This document shows, in pieces, positions 27,192 through 37,346 of a DNA stretch of 64,000 bases (position 1 is the stretch's first letter; every line of letters starts with the position of its first letter). Made by a program: the position numbers and the translations under genes. A model generated the notes under the pieces. That model ran no database searches and was not told the origin of the DNA. It saw only the letters and a list, made by a program, of their open reading frames with translations. Source of the DNA: an uncultured Pseudanabaenaceae cyanobacterium (GTDB taxonomy: Bacteria > Cyanobacteriota > Cyanobacteriia > Pseudanabaenales > Pseudanabaenaceae); contig CALGKB010000004.1 in NCBI GenBank assembly GCA_937927915.1, forward strand, positions 124,001 to 188,000, read 5' to 3'.

Positions 27192-28451
27192 ATGTTCCTA
27201 CTGCAGACCTGGCAGACGAAACCCAAACTCGATCGGGAGATGCTAGCGATCGGGGTGATTTATTTTATTGAGGGGGCATTGGGACTGGCGCAGTTGGCGG
27301 TCAGCTTCTTTTTCAAGGATGAATTGGGGCTAACTCCCGCAGAGACTGCCTCTTTGGTGGGGCTGGTGATGTTGCCCTGGACGGTGAAGCCCTTCTATGG
27401 TTTTATCTCCGATAGTTTTCCTGTGGGGGGGTATCGCCGTCGCCCCTACCTGTTGTTTTTTAGTGCGGTGGGCTGTCTGGCGTGGCTGGCGATGGCAACG
27501 ATCGTCAACAGTGCGCAGTTGGCAGTGCTGTTTATTGGTCTAGCTTCCCTAGCGATTTCCTTCAACGATGCCCTAGTGGATGCTCTGGTGGTGGAGCGGG
27601 CACGGTTGGAGAGTTGGGGGGATGCGGGTTCCCTGCAGTCTTTCAGTTGGGGCACGTTGTCGGCGGGGGGAGTAGTAGCGGCATTTTTAAGTGGCTATCT
27701 CCTAGAGCATTTCGGCACCAGGGTGGTATTTGGCATTACGGCAATTTTGCCTTTGATTTGGGGGGCGGCGAGTTTAGCTATTCGAGACGAGCGGGTGGAG
27801 ACGGCGATTAGGGGGCAGTTTTTACCGCAGTTGCAGTCCCTCAAGCAGGCGTTGACCAATCGTCAGATTCTTTTACCGGCACTGTTTTTATTTCTCTGGC
27901 AGGCGACTCCCTCGGCGGATACGGCGTTTTTCTTTTTCACCACCAATGAGTTGCATTTTAATCCCCAATTTCTAGGTACGGTGCGCTTGGTAACCAATGT
28001 GGCGGGGCTGTTTGGGGTGTGGCTGTTCCATCGCTTCCTGCGTCAGGTGCCCATGCGCCCTATATTTGGCTGGACAACGGTGATCTCTACACTCCTGGGG
28101 TTAACGAGTTTGATTTTGGTCAATCATTGGAATCGCACCCTTGGTATTGACGACCGCTGGTTTAGTCTAGGAGACAGTCTGATTTTAACGATCGCGGGGC
28201 GCATTGCCTTTATGCCCACCCTAGTCCTGGCGGCACGTCTCTGTCCTGAGGGGGTAGAAGCAACTTTGTTTGCCCTGTTAATGTCGGTGCTGAATTTGGC
28301 AGGGTTGTGTTCCCAACAGTTAGGGGCACTACTTACCCATTGGCTGGGGGTCACGGAGTCAGATTTTCACAACCTGGGGCTGTTGTTGGTGATCACCAAT
28401 CTCTCTAGTTTGCTCCCCTTGCCTTTTTTGCGCTGGTTGCCCGATAAATAG
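27192..28451 (+). CDS. BT1-family folate/pteridine transporter (MFS)
   Basis: A 419-residue membrane protein with about 12 helices. The N-terminal segment VIYFIEGALGLAQLAVSFF, then LPWTVKPFYGFISDSFPVGGYRRRPYL is diagnostic of the folate-biopterin transporter (BT1) family, of which a Synechocystis member has been shown to carry folate. FNDALVDALVVERAR is a second family signature. It converges on folP (dihydropteroate synthase) with a 47-base overlap, a functional link in location. The ATG at 27192 directly precedes the family N-terminus. Confidence 0.9.
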   Translation: MFLLQTWQTKPKLDREMLAIGVIYFIEGALGLAQLAVSFFFKDELGLTPAETASLVGLVMLPWTVKPFYGFISDSFPVGGYRRRPYLLFFSAVGCLAWLAMATIVNSAQLAVLFIGLASLAISFNDALVDALVVERARLESWGDAGSLQSFSWGTLSAGGVVAAFLSGYLLEHFGTRVVFGITAILPLIWGAASLAIRDERVETAIRGQFLPQLQSLKQALTNRQILLPALFLFLWQATPSADTAFFFFTTNELHFNPQFLGTVRLVTNVAGLFGVWLFHRFLRQVPMRPIFGWTTVISTLLGLTSLILVNHWNRTLGIDDRWFSLGDSLILTIAGRIAFMPTLVLAARLCPEGVEATLFALLMSVLNLAGLCSQQLGALLTHWLGVTESDFHNLGLLLVITNLSSLLPLPFLRWLPDK

Positions 28452-29271
28452 CATCTGCTACCAAACAGACTTCTTTGAGGGGTTGGGGGTCGTGGACGCG
28501 CAGAATGTCTGCCCCATTGGCAATCCCGATCGTGCAGGCGGCGGCTGTGCCCAGGAGACGGTCTTGGGGGTTTGCCTGTCCCGTCAATTTGCCGATAAAG
28601 CTCTTGCGGGATACGCCTAACAGGAGAGGGTAGCCCATTTCCTTTAGCAGGTGGAGATGGCGCAGAATGGTGAGGTTGTGTTCCAGGGTTTTGCCAAAGC
28701 CAATGCCAGGGTCGACAATTAGGTGCTCAATGCCATAGCGCTGTGCCTCTTTGCTGCGCTGCAGGAGAAAGTGAATTATTTCCGTCACGACATCAGTGTA
28801 GTGGGGGTTTGCCTGCATAGTTTGGGGGGTTCCCTGCATATGCATCAGGACGAGGGGGGCACCCAATTTACCCACGATCGGGAACATCTGGTCATCGTAG
28901 CGCCCACTAGTGACATCGTTGATGATGTCTGCCCCCGCCTTGATCCCCGCCAAAGCCACCTTTGCCTTCATCGTATCGAGGGAGATCACCAAGTTGGGGT
29001 AGTAGGAGCGCACTGCTTCAATGACGGGAATTACCCTTGCCAGTTCTTCCTGGAGGGGGACGGGGGTAGCGCCGGGGCGGGTGGATTCGCCACCGATGTC
29101 TAAAATATCGATGTAGGGTGCCATTTCCCTGACCCGATCGAGGGCTTGTTCTAGTTGGTTGTATTTGCCCCCATCGCTAAAACTGTCGGGCGTGACGTTG
29201 AGGACACCCATGAGGTAGGTGCGATCGCCCCACTGGAATTGTTGTCCCCTAAGGTGCATGGGAGAGGGCAT
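28405..29271 (-). CDS. folP: dihydropteroate synthase FolP
   Basis: Joins the pterin pyrophosphate to p-aminobenzoate in folate synthesis. Length is 288 residues, TIM barrel. The pterin-binding signatures are present: [18 protein letters not shown] (about 20-37) and [14 protein letters not shown] (about 57-70). The Lys in [11 protein letters not shown] is also there. Two ATGs, 29271 and 29259, are possible; both overlap the 3' end of the upstream bcp gene, and neither has a clear ribosome binding site. The pair bcp-folP is probably co-transcribed. Confidence 0.95.
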   Translation of the reverse strand: MPSPMHLRGQQFQWGDRTYLMGVLNVTPDSFSDGGKYNQLEQALDRVREMAPYIDILDIGGESTRPGATPVPLQEELARVIPVIEAVRSYYPNLVISLDTMKAKVALAGIKAGADIINDVTSGRYDDQMFPIVGKLGAPLVLMHMQGTPQTMQANPHYTDVVTEIIHFLLQRSKEAQRYGIEHLIVDPGIGFGKTLEHNLTILRHLHLLKEMGYPLLLGVSRKSFIGKLTGQANPQDRLLGTAAACTIGIANGADILRVHDPQPLKEVCLVADAIYRATSAKKARGAN

Positions 29272-29725
29272 CTAGGACAGCGAGGACTTCTTGGGCGTGG
29301 GTCTCCGTCTGTACCTTGGTGAAAATGTGACGGATTTTGCCTGCCGGATCAATGATGAAGGTATGGCGCATAATGCCCATAAATTCCCTGCCCATCATTT
29401 TTTTGAGACCATAGCTGTCGTAGGCGGTGGCTACACTGTAGTCGGTATCGCTCAGCAGGGGGAAGGGCAGTTGATATTTGGCAGCAAACTTTTGGTGAGA
29501 TTGGGCATCGTCGCCGCTTACACCTAGCACTACTACTCCCCTTGCCTCCAATTCCTGGTAGTTGTCGCGAAAGCTACAGGCTTCCTTAGTACAGCCAGGG
29601 GTGTCATCCTTGGGATAGAAATAGAGCACCACCCACTTCCCCCGCCAATCTGATAACTTCACTGTCTTGCCTTCCCCATCGGGCAGGCTAAAATCAGGGG
29701 CGAGGTCTCCTACTTGTAACTTCAT
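29249..29725 (-). CDS. bcp: thioredoxin-dependent peroxiredoxin Bcp/PrxQ
   Basis: A 158-residue peroxiredoxin reducing hydrogen and organic peroxides. The active site [13 protein letters not shown] holds the peroxidatic Cys and, five residues later, the resolving Cys typical of PrxQ. The FYPKDDTPG motif and C-terminal [15 protein letters not shown] also match. Its ATG (complement of 29723-29725) shares the CATG palindrome with the start of tsaE on the other strand. Confidence 0.95.
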   Translation of the reverse strand: MKLQVGDLAPDFSLPDGEGKTVKLSDWRGKWVVLYFYPKDDTPGCTKEACSFRDNYQELEARGVVVLGVSGDDAQSHQKFAAKYQLPFPLLSDTDYSVATAYDSYGLKKMMGREFMGIMRHTFIIDPAGKIRHIFTKVQTETHAQEVLAVLDALSHAP

Positions 29726-30233
29726 GCTGGGGTCTAAGTATCACTGTGTTGTTAGTTTAGCAGAATTGCCCCCTCTGACGGATCGCCTAGTGGCTTGTGT
29801 GGTACCGCCCCTGGTGTTGTTACTGCAGGGCAATTTGGGGGCGGGCAAGACAACTTTTGTGCAAAGTCTGGGCAAGAGTTTAGGCATTAGGGAGCAAATT
29901 AGTAGCCCTACTTTCACCTTGATTGACGAATATTACAGCGGCAAATTTCCCCTCTATCACATCGACCTCTATCGCCTAGAACCAATTGCTATTCCTGAAT
30001 TGCACCTAGAGCTGTACTGGCAGGACAGGCAGGAATTTGAGCCTGGCATAGTAGCAATTGAGTGGAGTGAAAAATTACCCCAACTGCCCCCCCAATTTAT
30101 CACTGTGACATTTCATCTGACAAAGCAAGAGGACACCAGATTACTGACATGGACTGCCCAGGGAGAAGAGGCAATCAAGGCTTTAACCTGTTTGGCAACT
30201 TTAGCTAATTTGACTTCCCTACCCCAGGGGTAA
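29724..30233 (+). CDS. tsaE: tRNA threonylcarbamoyladenosine biosynthesis ATPase TsaE
   Basis: Partner of TsaB/TsaD in making t6A37 on tRNAs. Length is 169 residues from ATG 29724. Walker A is [19 protein letters not shown] (about 34-52), followed by [13 protein letters not shown] and YHIDLYRLE. The [16 protein letters not shown] segment matches Walker B-like residues of the family. The start overlaps the ATG of bcp on the opposite strand. No alternative ATG exists closer to the conserved region. Confidence 0.93.
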   Translation: MLGSKYHCVVSLAELPPLTDRLVACVVPPLVLLLQGNLGAGKTTFVQSLGKSLGIREQISSPTFTLIDEYYSGKFPLYHIDLYRLEPIAIPELHLELYWQDRQEFEPGIVAIEWSEKLPQLPPQFITVTFHLTKQEDTRLLTWTAQGEEAIKALTCLATLANLTSLPQG

Positions 30234-30245
30234 AACTGTTGAATT

Positions 30246-32012
30246 TCAACTCACCGCCTGCTCCAATTGATACTGTTGCCACAGTTTTTGGTAGAGAGCT
30301 GAACTATACATTAACTCTTGATGGGTGCCGATGGCATGGACACGCCCCCGATCGAGGATGAGAATGCGATCGCAGTTCATCGCCGCTGACAGTTTGTGGG
30401 TGATTAAAATTACCGTCTTTTGGCGGGGCAAGTTCGCCAGAATCTGGGCAGCGGTTTGGTTATCTACACTGGAGAGAGCATCATCTAGTAGGAGAATAGG
30501 GGCATCCATCAAAAGAGCGCGGGCTAAAGCAGTGCGTTGTCTCTGTCCCCCCGATAGGGTAATCCCCCGTTCCCCCACCAAGGTTTCGTATTTCTGGTGA
30601 AAGTTGAGGATTTCGCTGTGGATGTGCGCCTGTTCCGCGTAGTATTCCACCTGGGCTAGGGAAGCATCGGGCTTGCCATAGCGGATGTTGTCCAGGATAG
30701 GCAGACTGAATAAAAAACTCTCCTGCGGCACATAGGTCACGATCGAGCGTAAATCCTGCACCCGCATTTTGGTAATGTCTATGTCGTCAATGAAAATGGT
30801 GCCTGGTTCCACTGGTAACAGACGGGGAATCAAGTTCGCCAGCGTAGATTTGCCTGACCCGATCGCGCCAATGATTGCTAACGTTTCCCCTGCTTCTACG
30901 GTAAAACTGACATCCACAAGGGCGGGGGTTTTTGCCCCTGCATAGGTAAAGGACAGATGACGCACCTCCACCTTGCCCTTGACTGTAGCTAAGTTCACTG
31001 GCACTGCCTGCGGGGGATCGACAATAGCAGGGGGAACACGTAACAGACCTTCTACCCGATCGATACTCACCTGCCCGCGCTGCATCACTGTCAAAGTAAA
31101 ACCCAACAGAGCAGTGGGAAAAGTGAGGTATTCCACATACAGAATCAGCGTGATCAAACCACTGAGATTGAACTTGCCCTCGATGATCAAAAGACCTCCC
31201 TGCCACACAATCAGCAACAAACTCACCCCTACAATTCCCCCCAGGGCAGGAAAGAGGATATTGCGGGTGCGCGCCATCTGCAGATTAGCGTTCAACAGCT
31301 CTAAGTTCTTTTGGCGAAAGGCACGGCGTTCATTTTCCTCCTGGGCGTAGGTTTTAATCAGCGCCATACTGTTGAGGTCTTCCTGCAACAAACTGCTGAC
31401 ATCTGATAATTTTTCCTGCACCGCCTGTTGTTCTTCCCGCATCTTATCGCCAAATGCCCGCACCAAGAGCATCATAAAGGGATAGGGGGCTAATGCCAGG
31501 ACAGTCAAGCGTAAATCGATCGCTATCATCGCTGGCACCGTCAGACCATAGGCAAAAATCGTATTGACTAAACTGAGGAGCGCAAAGCCCAACAGACGAC
31601 GGATATTCTCCACATCACTGGTGACAATGCTGATGATTTCCCCCACCGATTGCTGACTGAAATAACTAGGGGAGAGGGTGAGGAGATGGTTAAAAATCTT
31701 TTGACGCAGCTCATACTCAATGCTCCGCCCTACACCAAAAATCCACAGCCGCGAAGCCATGCGAATTACCCACATGACACAGGCAAGAAGGACTACCCCC
31801 GCCGCTGACCCCAGGAGCGCCCCAATGGGATTGGCAACATCTGCCGTACCCCCGTCCACCATCTTTTCCAGGAGCGCCACTACCGATCGGATGACCTCCC
31901 GAATTGCCACCGACAGACCATTGACGATGAAGAGCGCCAGTATGCCCAGCACCAAAGGCTTTGTGTGGGGACGCAGATACTCCCCCACTTTTTGGAACGA
32001 CAACCTTGCCAT
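30246..32012 (-). CDS. ABC exporter half-transporter (permease-ATPase fusion)
   Basis: A 588-residue type IV exporter subunit: a six-helix membrane domain (about 15-310) followed by an ATPase. Walker A is IGAIGSGKSTLANLI, the Q-loop VPQESFLFS, the signature LSGGQRQRTALARAL and Walker B ILLLDDALSSVD. The residue after the Walker B Asp is Asp rather than the common Glu, as in MdlA/MdlB-type exporters. It probably acts as a homodimer or with a partner elsewhere; the substrate is unknown. ATG 32012 is supported by an upstream AGGTG. Confidence 0.92.
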   Translation of the reverse strand: MARLSFQKVGEYLRPHTKPLVLGILALFIVNGLSVAIREVIRSVVALLEKMVDGGTADVANPIGALLGSAAGVVLLACVMWVIRMASRLWIFGVGRSIEYELRQKIFNHLLTLSPSYFSQQSVGEIISIVTSDVENIRRLLGFALLSLVNTIFAYGLTVPAMIAIDLRLTVLALAPYPFMMLLVRAFGDKMREEQQAVQEKLSDVSSLLQEDLNSMALIKTYAQEENERRAFRQKNLELLNANLQMARTRNILFPALGGIVGVSLLLIVWQGGLLIIEGKFNLSGLITLILYVEYLTFPTALLGFTLTVMQRGQVSIDRVEGLLRVPPAIVDPPQAVPVNLATVKGKVEVRHLSFTYAGAKTPALVDVSFTVEAGETLAIIGAIGSGKSTLANLIPRLLPVEPGTIFIDDIDITKMRVQDLRSIVTYVPQESFLFSLPILDNIRYGKPDASLAQVEYYAEQAHIHSEILNFHQKYETLVGERGITLSGGQRQRTALARALLMDAPILLLDDALSSVDNQTAAQILANLPRQKTVILITHKLSAAMNCDRILILDRGRVHAIGTHQELMYSSALYQKLWQQYQLEQAVS

Positions 32013-32126
32013 GGAGAGCACCTAAAAACATACTGATCATAGCCTTTACCCTTGAGGGAATCATGGTATTGAGGGCGGATTTTTGCTCTGTAGGTTAGAA
32101 TTTTAATCAGTCCATCCCCGTCCTCC

Positions 32127-32519
32127 ATGACCGAGCCAGTATTTTGGTTAGCACTTTCCTTTTTCCTGGTAGCCATTTCCCTGACCATCCTGCTGATGGC
32201 AGCTATTCCCACCTTTCAGGAGATCAGTCGTGCCAGTCGCAGTGTGCAACGCTTAGCTGACCTTTTGGTACAGGAGTTACCCCCTGCCCTAGAATCCCTA
32301 CGCATGGCGGGCTTGGAAGTCTCAGAACTGACGGAAGAACTACACCAGAGCGCCAAGGGGGCATCGGCAGCCGTGCAACAGGTAAGTGAGGGGGCAAAAC
32401 AAACCGCCCAAACCGCCCGATCGGCATTAGTTGCCATCAAAGCTGGTTGGCAGGCATTTATCAAACCCCGCCGCAAAAGTTCACGCCTGAAGGATTTTAC
32501 TAATCAGTCCCTGAAATAG
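32127..32519 (+). CDS. DUF948-type membrane protein with coiled-coil tail
   Basis: A 130-residue protein. An N-terminal transmembrane helix ([20 protein letters not shown]) is followed by a long amphipathic helical region ([20 protein letters not shown] onward) and a basic C-terminus. This layout is that of DUF948-like proteins, which occur near cell-envelope and general stress genes. Function unknown. It is divergent from the ABC exporter and overlaps the end of pyrG by 39 bases. Confidence 0.75.
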   Translation: MTEPVFWLALSFFLVAISLTILLMAAIPTFQEISRASRSVQRLADLLVQELPPALESLRMAGLEVSELTEELHQSAKGASAAVQQVSEGAKQTAQTARSALVAIKAGWQAFIKPRRKSSRLKDFTNQSLK

Positions 32520-34073
32520 GGGATGGGGTTGGGAGGGACGGGAGCGGAACTCCGGGTGAAACTGGCAGGCAATGAAGTAGGGGTGTTCCGGAAACTCAAT
32601 GATTTCCACCAGGCGACCATCGGGGGAGACACCGCTGATCTTGTAACCGTCGGCTAAAAACCTATCGCGGTAGGCATTGTTAAACTCGTAGCGATGACGA
32701 TGGCGTTCGTAGATGATCGGTTCCTGGTAGAGAGCATAGGCAAGGGTGTTGGGCATGACCTTGGTGGGATAAACTCCCAGGCGCATTGTCCCCCCTAAGT
32801 CCACTACGTCCTGCTGTTCCGGTAGGAGATGGATGACGGGATGGGGAGTATTAGGGTCAAATTCCGCACTGTTAGCCTGTAAATGGGCGATCGCCCTTGC
32901 CCAATCGATCACAGCACACTGCATCCCCAAACATAAACCCAAAAACGGTATGCCCTGCTCCCTGGCATAGCCCACTGCCTTGATTTTCCCCTCTACCCCC
33001 CTAGGACCAAATCCCCCTGGCACCACAATCCCCTGCACATTTTGTAAAAACCGATCGGGTCCATCTTTTTCGATGTCCTCAGCATTTACCCACACAATCT
33101 CTACGGCACTGTTGAGGGCAACGGCGGCATGGCGCAAAGCTTCAATAACAGAGAGATAGGCATCCGTCAGGCGCACATACTTGCCCACGATCGCTACTTT
33201 CACCTCATGGTGGGGATTGACAATACGACTGACCAGAGTTTGCCAGTTAGCCAGGTCGGGGTTGCGCTGCTCCAGCTGCAACAGTTCCAGGACACGATTA
33301 GCCAAGCCCTCCCGCTCCATAATTAGGGGCACTTCATAGATAGTTTTAGCATCGGGGGCAGGGATGACACATTCCGGCGGCACATCGCAAAATTCCGACA
33401 GCTTTTCCCGAATGCCCTGGGGCAAAGGACGCTCACTGCGACAGACCAAAATGTCTGGCTGGATACCCACCGACCGCAATTCTTTGACGGAATGTTGGGT
33501 GGGCTTGGTCTTCATCTCCCCAGCGGCGCTGATCCAAGGCACCAAAGTCACGTGCATATAGACGGAATTATGCCTACCCACCTCCTTGCGAAACTGCCGC
33601 AGGGCTTCCAGAAACGGTAGAGATTCTATGTCCCCCACGGTGCCCCCCACCTCCGTAATCAGAACATCGGGGTTACTATTGCGAGCTACTCTTAATATTC
33701 GCTCTTTAATCTCATTAGTGATGTGGGGAATGACCTGTACCGTACTGCCCTTGTACTCCCCCTTGCGCTCCTTATTGATCACCGCTTGGTAGATACTCCC
33801 CGTTGTCACGCTGGAGAGTTTGGACATATTGGTATCAGTAAAGCGCTCGTAGTGACCGAGGTCTAAATCCGTCTCGCCACCGTCTTCCGTGACAAATACC
33901 TCCCCATGCTGGAAGGGACTCATCGTACCAGGGTCAACGTTGATGTAGGGGTCGAGCTTGAGGATAGCGATCGTGTAGCCCCGCGATTTCAAGAGGCGAC
34001 CGAGACTAGCAGCAATAATCCCCTTGCCAATACTGGAGACTACTCCCCCTGTGACAAATACATACTTGGTCAT
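32481..34073 (-). CDS. pyrG: CTP synthase PyrG
   Basis: Makes CTP from UTP with glutamine as amino donor. Length is 530 residues from ATG 34073; a GTG two codons upstream is less likely. The synthetase domain starts [18 protein letters not shown], with [20 protein letters not shown]. The glutamine amidotransferase domain contains the nucleophile Cys in [17 protein letters not shown] (about 375-390) and the catalytic HPEF near the C-terminus. All domains are complete. Confidence 0.97.
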   Translation of the reverse strand: MTKYVFVTGGVVSSIGKGIIAASLGRLLKSRGYTIAILKLDPYINVDPGTMSPFQHGEVFVTEDGGETDLDLGHYERFTDTNMSKLSSVTTGSIYQAVINKERKGEYKGSTVQVIPHITNEIKERILRVARNSNPDVLITEVGGTVGDIESLPFLEALRQFRKEVGRHNSVYMHVTLVPWISAAGEMKTKPTQHSVKELRSVGIQPDILVCRSERPLPQGIREKLSEFCDVPPECVIPAPDAKTIYEVPLIMEREGLANRVLELLQLEQRNPDLANWQTLVSRIVNPHHEVKVAIVGKYVRLTDAYLSVIEALRHAAVALNSAVEIVWVNAEDIEKDGPDRFLQNVQGIVVPGGFGPRGVEGKIKAVGYAREQGIPFLGLCLGMQCAVIDWARAIAHLQANSAEFDPNTPHPVIHLLPEQQDVVDLGGTMRLGVYPTKVMPNTLAYALYQEPIIYERHRHRYEFNNAYRDRFLADGYKISGVSPDGRLVEIIEFPEHPYFIACQFHPEFRSRPSQPHPLFQGLISKILQA

Positions 34074-34100
34074 ACCCACCCTAGAGGACAGTACAATTTT

Positions 34101-34790
34101 CTAGTATGCACCGTTGCCCTTGGGGAAGATCACAATCCCGATGGTTTTGAGGATAATCCACATATCCAGCCAGAAGTTATGGCGCCGGACGTAGTGCACG
34201 TCAATCTGCACCCGCTTCGGGTAGGGGATATTGTTGCGCCCTGAAACCTGCCACAGCCCCGTAATGCCAGGACGGATAGACAGCACTACATCAATGGCAT
34301 CGCCATATTTCACCAGCTCCTCCGGCACGAGGGGACGGGGACCCACCACACTCATATCCCCCTTTAATACGTTCCAAAACTGGGGAAACTCGTCCAGACT
34401 AGTCCAGCGCAGCCACCGCCCAATAGGTGTAATTCTGGGGTCATCCTTGAGCTTGAAATTTTCCTCAAATTCGGCGCGGCAATGGGGACAGGCATCCAAA
34501 AGTTGTTCCAGCATCTTGTCCGCTCCCACCACCATCGTGCGGAATTTCATACAGGTAAACAGCTTGCCGTTCTTGCCCACCCGCTTTTGCTTGTAGACGA
34601 TCGGACCTGGCGAATTCAGGTAGATTAAAACAGCAATCAGGATATAAACTGGAAAAAAGAGGAGCAAAGCTGACAGAGAAAAAACAATATCAAAAATCCG
34701 TTTGCCATAATCCTTGTAGATATCTATGCTAACCCCTACCTGCAGTTGTCCATAGCGGCTTGATTGCCGAAGTCTGCTTCTACTCGTCAC
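34101..34790 (-). CDS. polyprenyl-phosphate sugar-1-phosphate transferase (WcaJ/RfbP-type)
   Basis: A 229-residue membrane enzyme that starts exopolysaccharide or O-antigen units by moving a sugar-1-phosphate onto undecaprenyl phosphate. It has one N-terminal membrane hairpin (IFDIVFSLSALLLFFPVYIL) and the conserved cytoplasmic domain: KRVGKNGKLFTCMKFRTM, LDEFPQFWNVLKGDMSVVGP and RPGITGLWQVSGRN. The start is GTG 34790, strongly supported by GGGAGGTGA four bases upstream. A CPHC pair lies before the KLKDDPRITPIG motif. Other polysaccharide genes are not in the window. Confidence 0.92.
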   Translation of the reverse strand: MTSRSRLRQSSRYGQLQVGVSIDIYKDYGKRIFDIVFSLSALLLFFPVYILIAVLIYLNSPGPIVYKQKRVGKNGKLFTCMKFRTMVVGADKMLEQLLDACPHCRAEFEENFKLKDDPRITPIGRWLRWTSLDEFPQFWNVLKGDMSVVGPRPLVPEELVKYGDAIDVVLSIRPGITGLWQVSGRNNIPYPKRVQIDVHYVRRHNFWLDMWIILKTIGIVIFPKGNGAY

Positions 34791-34825
34791 AACTCACCTC
34801 CCACCACACTGGTTAAAATCATACA

Positions 34826-35842
34826 ATGCCTACGCATTTTTACTGGGGAAATGACGAATATTCGCTTGCCTTGGCAGTCGATCGGTTGCGGCAGCAGGTA
34901 GTGGACAGAGCATGGCAGGACTTCAACTTTACAAAAATTGCCGCGGCGGCGGATAGTCAAATTATAGAGGGGCTGACCCTGGCAATCACTACACCTTTCG
35001 GCAATGGTGGGCGCTTAACCTGGCTCTCCGACTGCCCGATCGGGAAAAAGTGTGGGGAAGAGGTGCTGATGCACCTGGAGCTTTGTCTGCACCGCCTACC
35101 TTCTGAATGTCATCTCCTGTTTAGTCATCCTGACAAACCCGACAGCCGCTTAAAATCTGTCAAGTTGCTGCAACAGTATGGGGAGATCAAGGAGTTTTCC
35201 CTACTAGCCCCTTGGCAGGAGGAGGCGATTTTACAACTGGTGGCAGAGACAGCGCAGGGCTACGGCGTGAATTTAACAGAGTCAGCCAGGGAATTTTTAG
35301 CAGAAGCGATCGGTGGTGATCCTCGTCGGTTGCATCAAGAATTACAAAAAATCAAACTGTGGTTAGGGGACAGGCAGCAGGCACCCACCGTGGCAGAACT
35401 ACAACAATTAGTAACAGCCAGTGGGCACAATACTTTGCAGTTGGGACAGGCAATCAGGCAGGGGAATAGCGATCGGTCTTTGCTCTTATTGCAGGAACTT
35501 TTAGCTAACAATGAACCTCCCCTAAAAATTATCGCCACCTTAGTAGGACAACTGCGGACTTGGTTACAGGTGCGGTTAATGCTGGAGGCAGGGGAGAAAG
35601 ACGATAGTAGAATAGCGGAATTTGCTGAACTGGGGAATCCCAAGCGAGTTTATTTCTTAAAAAAAGAAGTGCAAGGACTCCATTCCCAACAACTGTGGCA
35701 AGCCCTCCAGACATTATTAACCGCAGAAGTAGCCCTCAAAACAGGGGCAGAGGACATCCCTACCCTGCAGACCACTGTAATTCAACTGTGTCAAATTTTA
35801 GCGACGGGGACGGAGGGGCAGCGCCCCAATGCCAGGGGGTAG
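34826..35842 (+). CDS. holA: DNA polymerase III subunit delta HolA
   Basis: The clamp-loader delta subunit, which opens the beta clamp. Length is 338 residues. It starts with THFYWGNDEYSLALAVDRLR, then has the delta-type AAA+ domain without a functional Walker A motif and the helical collar domain (NTLQLGQAIRQGNSDRSLLL; TLVGQLRTWLQVRLMLEAG). Its start is close to and divergent from the sugar transferase gene. The last 45 bases overlap the convergent small secreted-protein gene. Confidence 0.93.
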   Translation: MPTHFYWGNDEYSLALAVDRLRQQVVDRAWQDFNFTKIAAAADSQIIEGLTLAITTPFGNGGRLTWLSDCPIGKKCGEEVLMHLELCLHRLPSECHLLFSHPDKPDSRLKSVKLLQQYGEIKEFSLLAPWQEEAILQLVAETAQGYGVNLTESAREFLAEAIGGDPRRLHQELQKIKLWLGDRQQAPTVAELQQLVTASGHNTLQLGQAIRQGNSDRSLLLLQELLANNEPPLKIIATLVGQLRTWLQVRLMLEAGEKDDSRIAEFAELGNPKRVYFLKKEVQGLHSQQLWQALQTLLTAEVALKTGAEDIPTLQTTVIQLCQILATGTEGQRPNARG

Positions 35843-36187
35843 AATATCCCATCTCCCTGCCTGCTTGTAGTAGGTAGCGAGGGTGATTTGGCGCTTAGTC
35901 TGTAACACCAAACTGTAGTCGTAGGGAATGACAATACTGCTGAGTTGATGGAGGGCACGATACCTACCTAGATAATCTAAATTTGACCACACCCCCGTAT
36001 CCACTGTGAGAATTACTTGTTTTTGGCTGGCATCAATTGTGGTATCCAGGACTAAATTTTTTCCAAAACGATCGATAATCCACCAGGGGCTAGGTTCCAT
36101 AGGTTCTTGAGTAACAATTGTTTCTGCTGCCACCCTAGGAGTCAACAGAATTACTAATAGTAAAACCAGGTATTGGTTTATTCCCAT
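35798..36187 (-). CDS. short secreted protein of unknown function
   Basis: A 129-residue protein with a signal peptide (NQYLVLLLVILLTPRVAA). The mature part, about 107 residues, is rich in beta-prone segments (KNLVLDTTID; KQVILTVDTGVW; SLVLQTKRQITLATYY). I do not recognise a family, though similar short exported proteins are seen in cyanobacteria. It overlaps the aldo/keto reductase upstream by 10 bases and holA downstream by 45 bases on the opposite strand. ATG 36187 directly opens the signal peptide. Confidence 0.7.
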   Translation of the reverse strand: MGINQYLVLLLVILLTPRVAAETIVTQEPMEPSPWWIIDRFGKNLVLDTTIDASQKQVILTVDTGVWSNLDYLGRYRALHQLSSIVIPYDYSLVLQTKRQITLATYYKQAGRWDILPPGIGALPLRPRR

Positions 36188-37305
36188 AGCCGTTTTCCTT
36201 CCTGGGTATAAAGTCGGTTGTGTGTATCTCGCAATAGCTTAGGAATATCCAACTGTTCAGGGCAGCGGGGTAAACAGTCACCACAATCAGTACATTTATT
36301 TGCCTTTTTGCCAGGGAACCAATGCCCTGCATTTTCAAACATCCGATAACGATATTTGCCAAATTCTACCATGTCAAAGGCGACTGCTAAATTGCGCAAC
36401 CGCAACACCTCAGGGATGTTTATTTCCTCGGGGCAGGGTAAACATTGAAAACATTGACTACACCGATCGGTGCCTAACACTAAATACTGCCGATCGAGGC
36501 GTTCTAACGCTGCTTTTTCTGCCTCAGACAGGGGGGCAATATTATCCCAAGCAGGGGCATGGGCGAGAAGCTCTTGGGGGTTAGCAGCGCCTAAACTGAG
36601 GGTGTGTACACGGGGGTCAGAGAGGAGAAAGCGATCGTTCAAATAAAGAGGTGTAAAGGGAGCACAGATTTGTTGTAATTTGGCAGGGGGTTGATAGAGC
36701 ATACCACCTTTGTCGGAGGGGGAAATAATAAATACCCCCATATCTTTTTGATGCGCTAATGCCACAGCGGGTAAGTTACGTTGATTGAAATAGTAGTAAT
36801 GTAAATTCACCGAGGCAAACAGGTCTAAATTGATAGTAGCAAGGATGATTTCTAGGGGGGCGTGGGTAGAAAATCCCACATGACGGATTAAACCTTGCCT
36901 CACTGCTTCTTGTACTGCCGCCATACAACCATCGGGCTGTTTGACTAACTCGTAGTGCTCCCAGGTGTTAATGCCATGAATATCAAAATTGTCAATATAA
37001 TCTAAGTGGAGGCGCTCTAGGGAGCGGTTGATTAATTGCTGCATAGATTGTCGATCGGGAGTGGGGGGAATTTTAGTTGTGACATAGATTTGGGAGCGAT
37101 AGCGGTGCAAACCCTGGCGAAAAGCCGCCCCGATATATTCTTCACTTTTGCCGTAGCCTTTGGCAGTTTCAATGTGGTTGATACCCAGTTCCAGTGCTTT
37201 TTCAATTGTGGCAATAGCGTTAGCTTCCGACTCCAGGAATCGCATCCCCCCTAGGGAGAAGACGGAAAGCCGCATCTCAGTCTTGCCAAACCGTTTATAC
37301 TGCAT
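36178..37305 (-). CDS. aldo/keto reductase with C-terminal [4Fe-4S] ferredoxin-like domain
   Basis: A 375-residue fusion. The N-terminal TIM barrel has the AKR pattern (RFGKTEMRLSVFSLGGMRF; GINHIETAKGYGKSEEYIG; DNFDIHGI). The usual catalytic Asp position reads Glu (IETA), while Tyr (KGYG), Lys (VTTKIPP) and His (DIHG) are present. The C-terminus has two Cys clusters, CSQCFQCLPCP (about 283-293) and CTDCGDCLPRCP (about 340-351), the second a clear [4Fe-4S] motif. Homologues are common in cyanobacteria; substrate unknown. Electron input may come from ferredoxin, which is inference. Confidence 0.9.
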   Translation of the reverse strand: MQYKRFGKTEMRLSVFSLGGMRFLESEANAIATIEKALELGINHIETAKGYGKSEEYIGAAFRQGLHRYRSQIYVTTKIPPTPDRQSMQQLINRSLERLHLDYIDNFDIHGINTWEHYELVKQPDGCMAAVQEAVRQGLIRHVGFSTHAPLEIILATINLDLFASVNLHYYYFNQRNLPAVALAHQKDMGVFIISPSDKGGMLYQPPAKLQQICAPFTPLYLNDRFLLSDPRVHTLSLGAANPQELLAHAPAWDNIAPLSEAEKAALERLDRQYLVLGTDRCSQCFQCLPCPEEINIPEVLRLRNLAVAFDMVEFGKYRYRMFENAGHWFPGKKANKCTDCGDCLPRCPEQLDIPKLLRDTHNRLYTQEGKRLWE

Positions 37306-37346
37306 AGAGTTAGTTTAGCATAGGCAGAGTTCCCCAGGTTGGTAGC

